A DNA stretch of 64,000 nt from Syntrophaceae bacterium (GCA_018436925.1 JAHDKI010000021.1:20544-84543); one strand, 5' to 3'. Positions 17,997-27,909 are shown, numbered from the stretch's first letter. Notes: generated by a model not told the origin, from the letters alone. Numbers and translations are program-made.

Positions 17997-18040
17997 AAGC
18001 CGTGGAGACCCTCACTGAGGTCTCCACGGCTTTTTTGTTT
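17997..18040 (+). terminator. trp attenuator (leader terminator)
   Basis: 14-bp perfect stem (17997-18010 with 18019-18032), 8-base loop, then TTTTGTTT. An alternative pairing of the left arm with GGTGTTTCC-type sequence at 17962-17974 could form the antiterminator; this was aligned by eye, not folded. Confidence 0.9.
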
Positions 18041-18048
18041 GACCCCGA

Positions 18049-18077
18049 AAGGCCGTGAAGAAAAACTTCGCGGCCTT
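18049..18077 (+). promoter_or_regulatory. Second hairpin between attenuator and trpE
   Basis: 12-bp stem (18049-18060 with 18066-18077, one G-T pair) around an AAAAA loop, followed by TTCTCG. It ends about 22 bases before trpE. It could stabilise the readthrough mRNA or be a second weak terminator. Confidence 0.6.
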
Positions 18078-18099
18078 TTCTCGTTTAAGGAGACAAAAA

Positions 18100-19593
18100 A
18101 TGTATCAGCCGAAATTTGCGGACTTTGAAAAGCTGGCTCAACGGGGAAACCTGATCCCCGTTTACCGGGAGATTCTTGCCGATGTGGAAACGCCGGTGTC
18201 CGTCTTAAGAAAGATTCAGCACCGGGATTACGCCTATCTGCTCGAAAGCGTCGAGGGCGGGGAAAAATGGGGACGCTATTCCTTTTTGGGCACGGACGCG
18301 GGCGTCGTCTTCCGGGTGGCGGGCAATCAGGTGCTCATTTCCGAAAACGGTCGTTTGACACGCCGCGATCATCAGGAAAACCCGATGGCCGTCCTGCGTG
18401 ATTTGCTTGCACGCTACCGGCCGGTCGCGGTTGCCGGTCTGCCCAGGTTTTTCGGCGGCGCGGTGGGCTACCTGGGCTACGACATGGTGCGCTATTTCGA
18501 AAACCTGCCCGATGCGCCGCCGGATGATTTGGACTTGGACGATGCTGTGTTCATCATCAGCGACACCCTTTTAATTTTTGACAACATCCGCCACACCATC
18601 AAAATCGTCTCCTGCGCCTACCTGGATGACGCGGTTTCTTTAGAAGCCGCCTACAACAAGGCTTGCGCCGGAATCGACGAGATGGCCGCCTTGCTGAGCG
18701 CACCAATGATCTCCCAACCGTCGCCGCAGCAAGCCGAGGACATTCACTTTGAATCCAACATGACGCCCGCGGCTTACAAAGCGATTGTCGAGCGGGCCAA
18801 AGACTACATCACAGCGGGCGACGCCATCCAGGTGGTGCTTTCCCAGCGCTTTTCGGCGCGCTGCAAGATCGACCCGGTGGACCTCTACCGCGGGCTTCGC
18901 TACGTCAACCCGTCGCCGTATCTTTTCTTTTTGAAATTGGGCGGCATCAACCTGATCGGATCTTCGCCGGAAGTGATGGTGCGCCTTGAGCAAGGCGACA
19001 TCGAACTGCGACCGATTGCCGGCACCCGCAAGCGCGGCAAAACCGAGCAGGAGGACCGCGAGCTGTCCGACGAGCTGCTTTCCGACGAAAAGGAACGGGC
19101 CGAGCATGTGATGCTCGTTGATTTGGGACGCAACGATCTGGGCCGCGTGGCCCAGACCGGGACGGTGCAGGTCAATCAGTACATGGTCGTCGAAAAGTAT
19201 TCGCACGTGATGCACCTGGTCTCTAATGTGCGCGCGCAACTGGCCGCCGGCAAAGACGCCTTCGATGTGCTGGCCGCGACTTTTCCGGCTGGAACGCTCA
19301 CCGGCGCGCCCAAGGTTCGCGCCATGCAGATCATCGACGAGCTCGAGGTCGTTAGGCGAGGTCCCTACGGCGGTGCGGTGGGCTACTTCAGCTTCACGGG
19401 CAACATGGATTTGTGCATCACGATCCGCACCCTGATTCTCGAAAGCGGCGTCGTCCATGTTCAGGCGGGCGCGGGCATTGTCTATGACTCTGTGCCTGAA
19501 GCCGAATTTCAGGAAACGCAAAACAAGGCGCGCGGCATGCAACAGGCGGTGGCGCTCGCGGCGGGCGGATTTGTTCTGGAAAACGGTTTTTAG
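18100..19593 (+). CDS. trpE: Anthranilate synthase component I
   Basis: Converts chorismate to anthranilate using ammonia from TrpG, the first step of tryptophan synthesis. 497 aa from ATG 18100, which has AAGGAG 8 bases upstream; a GTG at 18055 in the same frame lies inside the second leader hairpin and is unlikely. Seen: the N-terminal LLES feedback-inhibition motif, RPIAGTRKRG, the DLGRNDLGRV segment and GTLTGAPKVRAM of the chorismate-binding domain. First structural gene of trpEGDCFBA, controlled by the promoter and attenuator upstream. Confidence 0.97.
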   Translation: MYQPKFADFEKLAQRGNLIPVYREILADVETPVSVLRKIQHRDYAYLLESVEGGEKWGRYSFLGTDAGVVFRVAGNQVLISENGRLTRRDHQENPMAVLRDLLARYRPVAVAGLPRFFGGAVGYLGYDMVRYFENLPDAPPDDLDLDDAVFIISDTLLIFDNIRHTIKIVSCAYLDDAVSLEAAYNKACAGIDEMAALLSAPMISQPSPQQAEDIHFESNMTPAAYKAIVERAKDYITAGDAIQVVLSQRFSARCKIDPVDLYRGLRYVNPSPYLFFLKLGGINLIGSSPEVMVRLEQGDIELRPIAGTRKRGKTEQEDRELSDELLSDEKERAEHVMLVDLGRNDLGRVAQTGTVQVNQYMVVEKYSHVMHLVSNVRAQLAAGKDAFDVLAATFPAGTLTGAPKVRAMQIIDELEVVRRGPYGGAVGYFSFTGNMDLCITIRTLILESGVVHVQAGAGIVYDSVPEAEFQETQNKARGMQQAVALAAGGFVLENGF

Positions 19594-19606
19594 AAGAGAG
19601 GCTTTC

Positions 19607-20194
19607 ATGATTTTGATGATCGACAACTACGATTCCTTTACCTTTAACATTGTTCAATACTTGCAACAAATGGGCGAGGACGTTCGGGTTTATCGCAACG
19701 ACAAGATCACCATCGCGGAGATTGAAAAGCTCCATCCTGAGGCGATCTTTTTGTCGCCCGGTCCCTGCACGCCCGTGGACGCGGGGATCACCGTGGAGGT
19801 CGTCCGGACGCTCTATGAGCGCTATCCGATGATGGGGATCTGCCTGGGACATCAATCCATCGGTTATGCCTTCGGCGGCGAGGTGGTTCGGGCCGGACGC
19901 ATCATGCACGGCAAGATCTCCGACGTCAGGCACGACGGCAAAACGCTTTTCGCGGGCCTTCCCAATCCGTTTGTGGCCGGCCGCTATCACTCTCTCTTGG
20001 TGCGTCCGGAAACGCTGCCGCCTTGTCTGGAGGTGAGCGCCGCGACGGACGACGGTGAAATCATGGGCATGCGGCATAAAACCTATCCGGTGGAGGGCAT
20101 CCAGTTTCATCCCGAATCGGTGCTCACGCCCCAGGGAAAACGCATTTTAAGAAACTTTTTAAAACATATCCGACAAAAGGAGAAACGATCATGA
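19607..20194 (+). CDS. trpG: Anthranilate synthase component II (glutamine amidotransferase)
   Basis: Class I glutamine amidotransferase, 195 aa, supplying ammonia to TrpE. Seen: the [14 protein letters not shown] start, nucleophile Cys in MGICLGHQ and the His/Glu pair in FHPES. ATG 19607 follows a GAGAGG. Lies 13 bases after trpE and overlaps trpD by 4 bases (ATGA). The N-terminal sequence is also shared with PabA, so a dual role in p-aminobenzoate synthesis is possible. Confidence 0.95.
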   Translation: MILMIDNYDSFTFNIVQYLQQMGEDVRVYRNDKITIAEIEKLHPEAIFLSPGPCTPVDAGITVEVVRTLYERYPMMGICLGHQSIGYAFGGEVVRAGRIMHGKISDVRHDGKTLFAGLPNPFVAGRYHSLLVRPETLPPCLEVSAATDDGEIMGMRHKTYPVEGIQFHPESVLTPQGKRILRNFLKHIRQKEKRS

Positions 20195-21201
20195 TCAGGG
20201 AAGCGATCGACAAGGCGGTGCAGAATATCGATCTGCAGGAAACCGAAATGATGGCGGCGATGGGCGAAATCATGAACGGCGAGGCCACGCCCGCCCAGAT
20301 CGGCGCATTGGTCACGGCGCTGCGGATGAAAGGCGAAACCGCTGTCGAGGTGACCGGCGCCGCGCGCATCATGCGTCAAAAGGCCACGCGCGTGAATGCC
20401 TGCGCGACGACCATCGTCGACACCTGCGGCACGGGCGGCGACAAGCTCAACACCTTCAACATTTCCACCACCACGGCCTTTGTCGCGGCGGCGGCGGGCC
20501 TCAGCGTGGCCAAGCACGGCAACCGGGCCGTCTCCAGCGGCTGCGGCAGCGCCGATGTGCTCGAAGCCCTGGGCGTCAAAATCGATGTCGATCAGGAAAT
20601 TGTCGAGGAATGCATCCAGCAGATCGGCATCGGATTCCTGTTTGCGCCGAAACTGCATGGCGCGATGAAATACGCCATCGGTCCTCGACGCGAAATCGGC
20701 ATCCGCACGATCTTCAACATGCTCGGTCCGCTCACCAACCCGGCGGGCGCCACCGCCCAGCTTTTGGGCGTGTATGCCCCAAAGCTCACCGAGATGTTCG
20801 CTGTGGCGCTCAAAAACATGGGGACGAAACGCGCGTTTGTCGTGCACGGTTCCGACGGTCTGGATGAAGTCACGATTACCGGAGAAACCCGCGTGGCGGA
20901 ACTTCGAGACGGGCTTATCCGCACCTATAACCTTTCCCCCGAAGATTATGTCGGCGGCGTCCATCCTCTTGAGGCCATCCGGGGGGGGGATCCGTCGACC
21001 AACGCCCGCATCACGCGCGATGTGCTTTCCGGCAAACCCGGCGCGTGCCGTGATGTCGTGCTTTTAAATGCGGGGCTCGCGATTGTGGCCGGAGAGAAAG
21101 CCGCGGATCTGGCGCAAGGGGTCAAAATCGCCGCCGACTGCATCGATTCCGGCGCGGCCGTAAAAAAACTCCAGGCGCTCATCGAGATGAGCAACAGCTA
21201 A
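20191..21201 (+). CDS. trpD: Anthranilate phosphoribosyltransferase
   Basis: Joins anthranilate to PRPP, step two of the pathway. 336 aa, standard for the stand-alone enzyme (not fused to TrpG). Seen: [14 protein letters not shown], the PRPP-binding glycine-rich loop, and [21 protein letters not shown]. Coupled to trpG through ATGA. A 97-base gap containing a degenerate G-rich repeat separates it from trpC, the only sizeable gap inside the operon. Confidence 0.97.
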   Translation: MIREAIDKAVQNIDLQETEMMAAMGEIMNGEATPAQIGALVTALRMKGETAVEVTGAARIMRQKATRVNACATTIVDTCGTGGDKLNTFNISTTTAFVAAAAGLSVAKHGNRAVSSGCGSADVLEALGVKIDVDQEIVEECIQQIGIGFLFAPKLHGAMKYAIGPRREIGIRTIFNMLGPLTNPAGATAQLLGVYAPKLTEMFAVALKNMGTKRAFVVHGSDGLDEVTITGETRVAELRDGLIRTYNLSPEDYVGGVHPLEAIRGGDPSTNARITRDVLSGKPGACRDVVLLNAGLAIVAGEKAADLAQGVKIAADCIDSGAAVKKLQALIEMSNS

Positions 21202-21298
21202 AGGGTTCCCCTCTTCTGAAGGGGGATTTAGGGGGATTGTACGACCCTCCTCGCGCCGCCTTTAGGTGGTCAAAAAAGGAGGGAGCTCTGAGAGGAAT
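21202..21298 (+). repeat. Degenerate G-rich repeat-like insert between trpD and trpC
   Basis: The gap has CTTCTGAAGGGGGATTTAG and GGGGGATT near its start and inverted CCTCCT / AGGAGG segments further on. Similar 'aagggggatttaggggg' units recur as dispersed intergenic repeats in several bacterial genomes (recollection, not checked). The element is short and carries no gene. Confidence 0.45.
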
Positions 21299-22075
21299 AT
21301 GATTTTAGATCGAATTATTGAAACGAAGAAAAAAGAAGTTGCGGCGCTCAAACGCCTGACCTCCGCCGCGGCGCTGGAACAAACCATCGCGACGCTTTCA
21401 CCCTGCCGCGATTTTGTTGCGGCGCTTTGCGCCTCACCTTGCGCGATCATTGCCGAGGTCAAATGCGCCTCGCCGTCACGCGGCAGACTGGTGGATCCTT
21501 TCGACCCGATTGCCATTGCGAAAACCTATGAGCAAAACGGCGCGGCCGCGATTTCTGTTCTGACGGATGAGCAATACTTTCTGGGACACAAAGACGATCT
21601 TCGGCAAATCCGTTCCGAAGTCGCGATTCCGGTGTTGCGAAAAGACTTCATGATCGACCCGATTCAACTGTTTGAAACGCGCGCGTTGGGCGCGGACGCC
21701 GTCTTGCTCATTGTCCGGATTTTGGGAAAAAGTCTTGCCGGATTTATCCGGCTCGCCGAAAATCTGGGCTTGCACGCGCTTGTGGAAGTGCACACTGAAA
21801 AAGAACTGGATGCGGCCCTGGCCGCAGGCGCCCGGATCATCGGGATCAACAACCGAAATCTCGACACGTTTGTCACGGATCTCAACACCAGCCGCGTCCT
21901 TGCCGACCGGATCCCGGCCGGCATTCCCGTCGTGGCGGAAAGCGCCCTGCAAAGCCGGCACGACCTGGAAAATCTGATGCAGGCGGGCATACACGCTTTT
22001 CTGATCGGGGAAGGCCTGGTGACGGCTCGGGATATCGGTCGCAAACTCAAAACGTTTCTGGGAGAGACGCCATGA
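21299..22075 (+). CDS. trpC: Indole-3-glycerol phosphate synthase
   Basis: TIM-barrel enzyme closing the indole ring from CdRP, 258 aa. Seen: the MILDRIIETKKKEVAALK start, AEVKCASPSRG (catalytic Lys), VLRKDFMID, GINNRNLDTF and VAESALQS. ATG 21299 has GAGAGG close upstream; the GTG at 21266 would add residues unlike the family. Overlaps trpF by 4 bases. Confidence 0.96.
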   Translation: MILDRIIETKKKEVAALKRLTSAAALEQTIATLSPCRDFVAALCASPCAIIAEVKCASPSRGRLVDPFDPIAIAKTYEQNGAAAISVLTDEQYFLGHKDDLRQIRSEVAIPVLRKDFMIDPIQLFETRALGADAVLLIVRILGKSLAGFIRLAENLGLHALVEVHTEKELDAALAAGARIIGINNRNLDTFVTDLNTSRVLADRIPAGIPVVAESALQSRHDLENLMQAGIHAFLIGEGLVTARDIGRKLKTFLGETP

Positions 22076-22725
22076 TCGGCGTGAAAATCTGCGGCATCAC
22101 GAACCCGAAAGACGCGCTGTGCGCCGCTGAAAACGGCGCGGCGGCCGTCGGTCTGATTTTCTATCCGCCGTCGCCGCGCTGTGTCAACCCGTTTCAGGCT
22201 CGCGCGGCCATCGCTGCGCTGCCCGACCACGTGGTGCGCGTCGGGGTATTCGTCAACGAGGACGAAGCGCGCGTGCAGGACATTTACGAATCCTGCGGCC
22301 TGGACATGATTCAACTTCACGGAGACGAGCCGCCTGAGTATTGCCGCAGTTTCGCCACAGACCGCCTCATCAAGGCGTTCGCGTTAAAGACGGATAAGGA
22401 CTTAGGCCGCGTTGACGATTACGAGGTCGCCGCGATCCTTGTCGATACCCGTCATGCGGGCCTTTACGGCGGCACCGGAAAGACCTCCGACTGGGAGCTG
22501 GCGAAACGCGTGTCGCGTCCGTTGATCCTGTCGGGAGGGCTCAAGGAAGAAAACGCCGTTGAGGCATTTGATATTGTAAGGCCCGGCGCGTTGGACCTCA
22601 ACAGCGGCGTGGAAATTTCACCCGGCCGGAAAGATCCGGAAAAAATTCAACGGGTCATGCAAAAAATCGCGGCATTGCCCGCCGCAGGCGGGCCGCGCAT
22701 CTTCACGAAAAGGACGAACCGATGA
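22072..22725 (+). CDS. trpF: Phosphoribosylanthranilate isomerase
   Basis: TIM-barrel isomerase, 217 aa. Seen: [12 protein letters not shown] with the catalytic Cys, [40 protein letters not shown] (catalytic Asp) and LSGGLKEEN. Overlaps both trpC and trpB by 4 bases, so translation is coupled throughout. Confidence 0.96.
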   Translation: MIGVKICGITNPKDALCAAENGAAAVGLIFYPPSPRCVNPFQARAAIAALPDHVVRVGVFVNEDEARVQDIYESCGLDMIQLHGDEPPEYCRSFATDRLIKAFALKTDKDLGRVDDYEVAAILVDTRHAGLYGGTGKTSDWELAKRVSRPLILSGGLKEENAVEAFDIVRPGALDLNSGVEISPGRKDPEKIQRVMQKIAALPAAGGPRIFTKRTNR

Positions 22726-23903
22726 AATCATTACCCGACAAACACGGACATTTTGATCTCTTTGGCGGCCGCTATGCCGCCGAAACGCTCATGCCCGCGC
22801 TTCTGGAGCTGGAAGCGGCCTACGCCAAGGCTAGAAAAGACAGCGCCTTCGCGAAGGCATTCGACACTTATCAGCGCCAGTATGCGGGACGTCCCACGCC
22901 TTTGTATTTCGCCAAACGCATGACCAAAGCGCTCGGCGGCGCGAAAATCTATCTCAAACGCGAGGACCTCAACCACACCGGATCGCACAAGATCAACAAC
23001 ACGCTGGGGCAGGCGCTTCTGGCTTGCCGGATGGGCAAGAAAAAGGTGATTGCCGAAACGGGAGCGGGCCAGCACGGCGTGGCCACCGCCACGGTGGCGG
23101 CGCTTTTCGGAATGGCGTGCAAAATCTTCATGGGCGAAGAAGACATCCGCCGCCAGGCGCCAAACGTATTTCGTATGAAAATTCTGGGCGCCGAAGTCGT
23201 TCCGGTCAAAAGCGGGACCGCCACGCTCAAAGACGCGATGAACGAAGCGATGCGCTACTGGGTGTCGTCGGTGCGCGACACGTTTTACATCATCGGCACA
23301 ACCGCCGGTCCCCATCCATACCCGATGATGGTGCGCGACTTTCAGTCCGTCATCGGCCGGGAAATCCGAAAGCAGATCCGAAAAGCCGAAGGCCGGAATC
23401 CCGATGCGCTGGTGGCCTGCGTGGGCGGCGGCTCCAACGCCATGGGCACGTTTTACCCGTTTCGCAGCGACAAAGAGGTGGCCCTGATCGGCGTCGAGGC
23501 GGCAGGACGCGGCATGGAGACGCCCTGGCATTCCGCCAGCATCACGGGCGGACAAATCGGCGTCCTGCACGGCAACAAAACGTATCTTCTGCAAGATGAG
23601 CACGGTCAGGTGCGCGACGCTTACTCCATCGCTGCGGGGCTCGACTATCCCGGTGTGGGACCCGAGCACGCGTATTTTGCCGCACGCGGCCGCGCCCGCT
23701 ATCTCACAGTCACGGATGACGAAGCTGTTGACGCATTCTTGTTTTTGTCACGCCATGAAGGGATCATCCCCGCGCTGGAAAGTTCACATGCCATCGCGCA
23801 GGTCATGAAAATCGCGCCCACGATGAAAAAAAACGCGATTCTGGTGGTCTGTCTGTCCGGACGCGGCGATAAAGACGCGCAAACCATTATTGAAACCATG
23901 TAG
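22722..23903 (+). CDS. trpB: Tryptophan synthase beta subunit
   Basis: PLP enzyme condensing indole with serine, 393 aa (TrpB1 type). Seen: [28 protein letters not shown] with the PLP lysine, ETGAGQHG, the phosphate-binding GGGSNAMG and the C-terminal LSGRGDKD. Six bases separate it from trpA, with which it forms the alpha2beta2 complex. Confidence 0.97.
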   Translation: MKSLPDKHGHFDLFGGRYAAETLMPALLELEAAYAKARKDSAFAKAFDTYQRQYAGRPTPLYFAKRMTKALGGAKIYLKREDLNHTGSHKINNTLGQALLACRMGKKKVIAETGAGQHGVATATVAALFGMACKIFMGEEDIRRQAPNVFRMKILGAEVVPVKSGTATLKDAMNEAMRYWVSSVRDTFYIIGTTAGPHPYPMMVRDFQSVIGREIRKQIRKAEGRNPDALVACVGGGSNAMGTFYPFRSDKEVALIGVEAAGRGMETPWHSASITGGQIGVLHGNKTYLLQDEHGQVRDAYSIAAGLDYPGVGPEHAYFAARGRARYLTVTDDEAVDAFLFLSRHEGIIPALESSHAIAQVMKIAPTMKKNAILVVCLSGRGDKDAQTIIETM

Positions 23904-23909
23904 GCGACG

Positions 23910-24758
23910 ATGTCCAAACCGTTGCTTGCCAAAACAGGATTGAGGAATACTGATATGGGACGTATTGCTGAAACATTTGAAGCCTTGCGCATGACGAATT
24001 CAAAAGCGCTGATCGTGTATTTGACGGCGGGCGATCCGTCTTTGTCCGTCACCAAAGATCTGGTTTTCGCGCTTGCGCAATCCGGCGCGGACATTTTGGA
24101 AATCGGCGTGCCGTTTTCCGATCCGACGGCCGACGGCCCGGTCATTCAGGCGGCCGCGCAACGCGCCCTCAAAGCCGGAACCACACTTGATGGCGTATTG
24201 AAGATGGTTGCCGACATTCGAAAGGTCTCACCCATTCCGATCGTGCTTTTCGGCTACTTCAACCCGATTTTGTCCTTCGGCGTGGAGCGCTTTGCCGGCG
24301 TCGCCAAAGACGCGGGCGTGGACGGGGTCTTGGTCGTGGATCTCCCTCCGGAGGAGGCCCAAGAGCTTCGCACGCATACCGACGCGGCTGGCATTGATTT
24401 CATCTCGCTTGTGGCCCCGACCACCGGCAAAGACCGCTTAAAGACCCTCGTCGGGCGCGCCACCGGATTTCTGTATTACATCTCGATTACGGGCGTCACG
24501 GGAACCGCAGCGCCGAAAGTCGAAGACATCGCAAGCGATATCGAAAAAATCCGGAAGCTCACCAAAATGCCCATTGCCGTGGGCTTCGGTATTTCGACCC
24601 CCCGGCAGGCCGGGTCCATCGGCGCGCTTGCCGACGGCGTCGTCATCGGCAGCGCTGTGGTCCGCCTCATTGACGAGCATGCACAACATACCGGACTGAT
24701 CCGGACGGTGTCCGACTACGTCCGGAACATGAAGCATGCCCTGTCTCAGGGCGTCTGA
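23910..24758 (+). CDS. trpA: Tryptophan synthase alpha subunit
   Basis: Cleaves indole-3-glycerol phosphate and channels indole to TrpB. 282 aa from ATG 23910. Seen: YLTAGDPS, catalytic Glu in LEIGVPFSDPTADGP, the loop Asp in VDLPPEEA, YYISITGVTGT and VGFGISTPRQA. The family usually starts at the residue matching ATG 23955 (GRIAETFEALR), which has a GAGG 10 bases upstream, so the true start may be 23955. Last gene of the operon; only 9 bases separate it from the converging tctA and I see no convincing terminator. Confidence 0.96.
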   Translation: MSKPLLAKTGLRNTDMGRIAETFEALRMTNSKALIVYLTAGDPSLSVTKDLVFALAQSGADILEIGVPFSDPTADGPVIQAAAQRALKAGTTLDGVLKMVADIRKVSPIPIVLFGYFNPILSFGVERFAGVAKDAGVDGVLVVDLPPEEAQELRTHTDAAGIDFISLVAPTTGKDRLKTLVGRATGFLYYISITGVTGTAAPKVEDIASDIEKIRKLTKMPIAVGFGISTPRQAGSIGALADGVVIGSAVVRLIDEHAQHTGLIRTVSDYVRNMKHALSQGV

Positions 24759-24767
24759 ACAGGGCCC

Positions 24768-26261
24768 TCAGCTTTGTCTTGTTCTCAGCAGTCTGCGGAC
24801 CAGGGGAAGCGCAATGAGGATCAGGCAAATCACCAGCGCTCCCGCGGCAAGCGGTCTGTCCACAAAAATGGAAAAACTGCCCTGCGACATCAATAAAGAG
24901 CGCCGCAGATTCACTTCCAGCATCGGCCCCAAAACGAATCCCAAAACAAGCGGCGCGGCTTCGAAATCGAACTTCTTCATCAGATAGCCCGCAACGCCGA
25001 AAAGCAGCATCACCCCGATGTCGAAAACGCTGTTGGAAACGCTGTAGGCGCCGACCAGACAAAACAGGATGATCATCGGGTAAAGCAGCTGATCCGGAAT
25101 CCGAAGAACCTGGATCCACAGCGGAATCAGGGGCAGATTTAAAACGACCAAAATAACGTTGCCCAGATACATGCTGGCGACGACACCCCAGAAAATCTGC
25201 GGGTGCTCCACCACCATGAGCGGCCCCGGCGTAATCCCGTGAATCAGAAACGCTCCCAACAAAACGGCCAGAACCACATTGGGCGGGATCCCGAGCGTGA
25301 GAAGCGGAATGAAGGATGTCGAGGCGGCTGCATTGTTGGCGGATTCCGGCGCTGCAACGCCTTCGATGGCGCCGCAACCAAACGTCCCGGGATTTTTTGA
25401 CACTCTTTTTTCCACTCCGTAGGCGATGAACGTGGACATCACGGGGCCGCCGCCCGGCAGAATTCCCAGAAAAAAACCGATGAGGGTCCCGCGCAGAATC
25501 GCATAGCGCGATTGCAGCCACTGTTTTTTTCCGGGAAACATGTCGCGAATCTTGACGCGCAGGATTTTGACGGGATGGGTTTTTTCCAGATTGACCAGGA
25601 CCTCGGCCAAGCCGAAAAGCCCGATGGCCAAAGGCACGACGCTGATGCCTTCAAACAGATGAATATTGCCGAACGTCATCCGCTGCTGCGCGGTAATCGG
25701 ATCGAGTCCGACGAGGCTCACGGCAACACCGACAAGCGCCATGAGCGCGGCTTTGATCATCGAACGCTGAGCCAGATAGACGATAAAGGTGAAACCGGCC
25801 AGGATGATGGCAAAATACTCCGGCGGGCCGAATTTCAATGCCAGCGTTGACAGCGGAACGGCAAGCAGCTGCAACCCGACGAGCCCGACGGTGCCGGCGA
25901 TAAACGACCCGAATACGGCGATGCCCAGCGCTTGGCCGGCCTGTCCTTTTTTGGCCATCTGATGCCCGTCCAGACAGGTGACGACCGAGGCGGCCTCTCC
26001 CGGCACATTGATCAGAATCGATGTGGTCGAGCCGCCGTACATGGCCCCGTTGTATATGCCCGCCAGGAAAATGATCGCGCCGGCGGGCGGCAACTGGAAG
26101 GTCAGCGGCAGCAAAATCGAAATGGCTCCCACCGGTCCGATTCCTGGCAGCACGCCGATCAGAGTTCCCAGGATACAGCCTGCCGCAAGCAGCAGCAGAT
26201 GCTGCGCTTCAAAAGCCACGGCCAACCCGTAGAATAATCCGTTTATGGCATCCAAACCCAC
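24768..26261 (-). CDS. tctA: Tripartite tricarboxylate transporter, large membrane subunit
   Basis: Inner-membrane protein of about 12 helices, 497 aa. The family signature is strong: GVLPGIGPVGAISILLPLTF, the IYNGAMYGGSTTSILINVPGE segment, GILPGGGPVMSTF and LTLGIPPN. It imports carboxylates with the TctC binding protein and the small subunit TctB. The start is a GTG (26261) 12 bases after tctB. Last gene of tctCBA. Substrates in the family range from citrate to aromatic and other carboxylates. Confidence 0.93.
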   Translation of the reverse strand: MGLDAINGLFYGLAVAFEAQHLLLLAAGCILGTLIGVLPGIGPVGAISILLPLTFQLPPAGAIIFLAGIYNGAMYGGSTTSILINVPGEAASVVTCLDGHQMAKKGQAGQALGIAVFGSFIAGTVGLVGLQLLAVPLSTLALKFGPPEYFAIILAGFTFIVYLAQRSMIKAALMALVGVAVSLVGLDPITAQQRMTFGNIHLFEGISVVPLAIGLFGLAEVLVNLEKTHPVKILRVKIRDMFPGKKQWLQSRYAILRGTLIGFFLGILPGGGPVMSTFIAYGVEKRVSKNPGTFGCGAIEGVAAPESANNAAASTSFIPLLTLGIPPNVVLAVLLGAFLIHGITPGPLMVVEHPQIFWGVVASMYLGNVILVVLNLPLIPLWIQVLRIPDQLLYPMIILFCLVGAYSVSNSVFDIGVMLLFGVAGYLMKKFDFEAAPLVLGFVLGPMLEVNLRRSLLMSQGSFSIFVDRPLAAGALVICLILIALPLVRRLLRTRQS

Positions 26262-26273
26262 CCCCTTAAGCGT

Positions 26274-26729
26274 CTAAAAGCCCCAGGCGCCATGAGGCAA
26301 GGGAGTCTTCAAAAGAACGTAAAAAAGCCCCCAGGTTGAAACACTCAGACCCGCCGCGCCAACCAGGGCCGCCCACCAGCGAATCCGGTTGATCAACAGC
26401 AGAAAGGCCATCAATAAAAACGTCGCGGCAAGGTATCCTAAAGGCGACACGACAATCGCATAAAGGGCAAGCGACACCGCCACAAGCAGGCATTTCTTCC
26501 AACCCGTTGTATCCCACACATCGCTAAGCCGCACGCGCCGGTTTCGAGCCCGCAGGGCTTGGGTTATCAAAATGAAGCTGAAAAGGAGGATCAGCCCACC
26601 GACAAGGCCGGGCATGAAGCCCGCCTGCGGGTTATATAGCGTCCCGATGCCCATCGCCTGCGCCTGAAGCACAACGAAAGCCGCCAGGGCAAAGCACACC
26701 GAGCCGCCGATCAGATTGCGGATATCCAT
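26274..26729 (-). CDS. tctB: Tripartite tricarboxylate transporter, small membrane subunit
   Basis: 151-aa hydrophobic protein with four predicted membrane helices, the size and layout of TctB (DUF1468). Seen: Gly/Phe-rich PQAGFMPGLVGG after the first helix and a basic loop (RARNRRVRL) between helices two and three. Assignment relies on position between tctC and tctA as much as on sequence. Confidence 0.87.
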   Translation of the reverse strand: MDIRNLIGGSVCFALAAFVVLQAQAMGIGTLYNPQAGFMPGLVGGLILLFSFILITQALRARNRRVRLSDVWDTTGWKKCLLVAVSLALYAIVVSPLGYLAATFLLMAFLLLINRIRWWAALVGAAGLSVSTWGLFYVLLKTPLPHGAWGF

Positions 26730-26765
26730 ATATATATTGCCGTCTCCAAATGCCGCGAAAAAGGC

Positions 26766-27764
26766 CTACTCCGGCTGCGTGGCCGCTTCCTTGATAACGC
26801 CCGCCGTCATCAGATGCCGGTTGATGACTTTCCATTGCTCCCGCAAAAAAGCGCTGAAAGCTCTGCCGTCATAAAGCACGGGAACCATGTTGATCCGGTC
26901 GAGCGTTTTCAAATAATCCGGATCTTTCGTCGCGGCGGTCAAAAGCTGTTCGATCTTTGCGGCCACGGCCGGATCGAGATCTGCGGGCGCGACCACCGCA
27001 AATACCGCATCATTGGCAAAATCATAGCCCTGCTCCCGAAGTGTGGGAACGTCCGGATACTTGGGAGAGCGTTTTTCACTGATCACAGCCAGAAGCCGAA
27101 CCTGTCCCGCATTGACCGCCGGCACAAGCTCAGAGGTTAAAGCGGCAAATTCCACATGCCCGCCCAGAAGGGCCGTGAGGGCTTCCATGCTGCCTTTATA
27201 AGGCACATGAACGACCTCGAGTTTTTCTTTTCCGACGATTTCCTCCACGGCCGCCTGGGTGGTGCTGCCCACGCCGGTTGTCGCATATTTGAGTTTTCCC
27301 GGATGCTTCTTAGCCTCCTGGACAAGGCCGGCAAGCGTCTTTACGGAAGAGTCGCCGCGAACGACGATTCCCAATTGCGGTTCGGCATATCCGAGGATGG
27401 GTCTGAAGGCGGTCAGCGGTTTGAAAGGCAGAGCCTGGAGCTGACTGACGCGAATCAGGACGGAACTGGGAGTCGCGCAAAGCACATAGCCGTCATGTCT
27501 TTGGGACAGCATCGCCGAAAGCGCCACAGCGCCCGTCCCGCCCGGCTTGTTTTCAACCACCACCGGCTGCCCCAGTAATTTTTCCGCGGACGCCGCGAGC
27601 GCCCGGGCGCTTAAATCCATCGATCCGCCTGGCGCAAAGCCCACCAAAAGCGTTACCGGTCGTTCCGGCCAGGCGGCATGGGCGGCACCCGCTCCAATTT
27701 CGATGCTTGACCCGATCATCACGAAAACAGCGAGGATTGTTAAAAGAATGCATTTTCGGTTCAT
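26766..27764 (-). CDS. tctC: Tripartite tricarboxylate transporter, periplasmic binding protein
   Basis: Bug-type extracytoplasmic receptor, 332 aa. Signal peptide with cleavage after GAAHA (about residue 30), then WPERPVTLLVGFAPGGSMDLSARALA, the canonical Bug N-terminus, and VVENKPGGTGAVAL. GGAG lies 9 bases before the ATG. First gene of tctCBA, expressed from the near-consensus promoter at 27810-27838. It sets the carboxylate specificity; the ligand is unknown. Confidence 0.92.
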   Translation of the reverse strand: MNRKCILLTILAVFVMIGSSIEIGAGAAHAAWPERPVTLLVGFAPGGSMDLSARALAASAEKLLGQPVVVENKPGGTGAVALSAMLSQRHDGYVLCATPSSVLIRVSQLQALPFKPLTAFRPILGYAEPQLGIVVRGDSSVKTLAGLVQEAKKHPGKLKYATTGVGSTTQAAVEEIVGKEKLEVVHVPYKGSMEALTALLGGHVEFAALTSELVPAVNAGQVRLLAVISEKRSPKYPDVPTLREQGYDFANDAVFAVVAPADLDPAVAAKIEQLLTAATKDPDYLKTLDRINMVPVLYDGRAFSAFLREQWKVINRHLMTAGVIKEAATQPE

Positions 27765-27809
27765 AAGCCCATCTCCAATAAAGAAGTGATGTATTGAAAA
27801 TTCGGCGCA

Positions 27810-27838
27810 AGTATAGGGATCTCAGCCGCCCCTGTCAA
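27810..27838 (-). promoter_or_regulatory. Promoter of tctCBA
   Basis: Minus strand: TTGACA (27838-27833), 17-base spacer, TATACT (27815-27810). The leader is about 40 bases. Confidence 0.8.
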
Positions 27839-27880
27839 TCAATATATCGATAAATAATCATTTTTATTCATATTATTTAC

Positions 27881-27909
27881 TTGACACGCCTATGCGCCCC
27901 TTCTATATT
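27881..27909 (+). promoter_or_regulatory. Promoter of the GAF/PAS/GGDEF gene
   Basis: TTGACA (27881-27886), 17-base spacer, TATATT (27904-27909). It overlaps the ATG at 27892, which therefore cannot be the start of a transcript made from this promoter. Confidence 0.8.
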
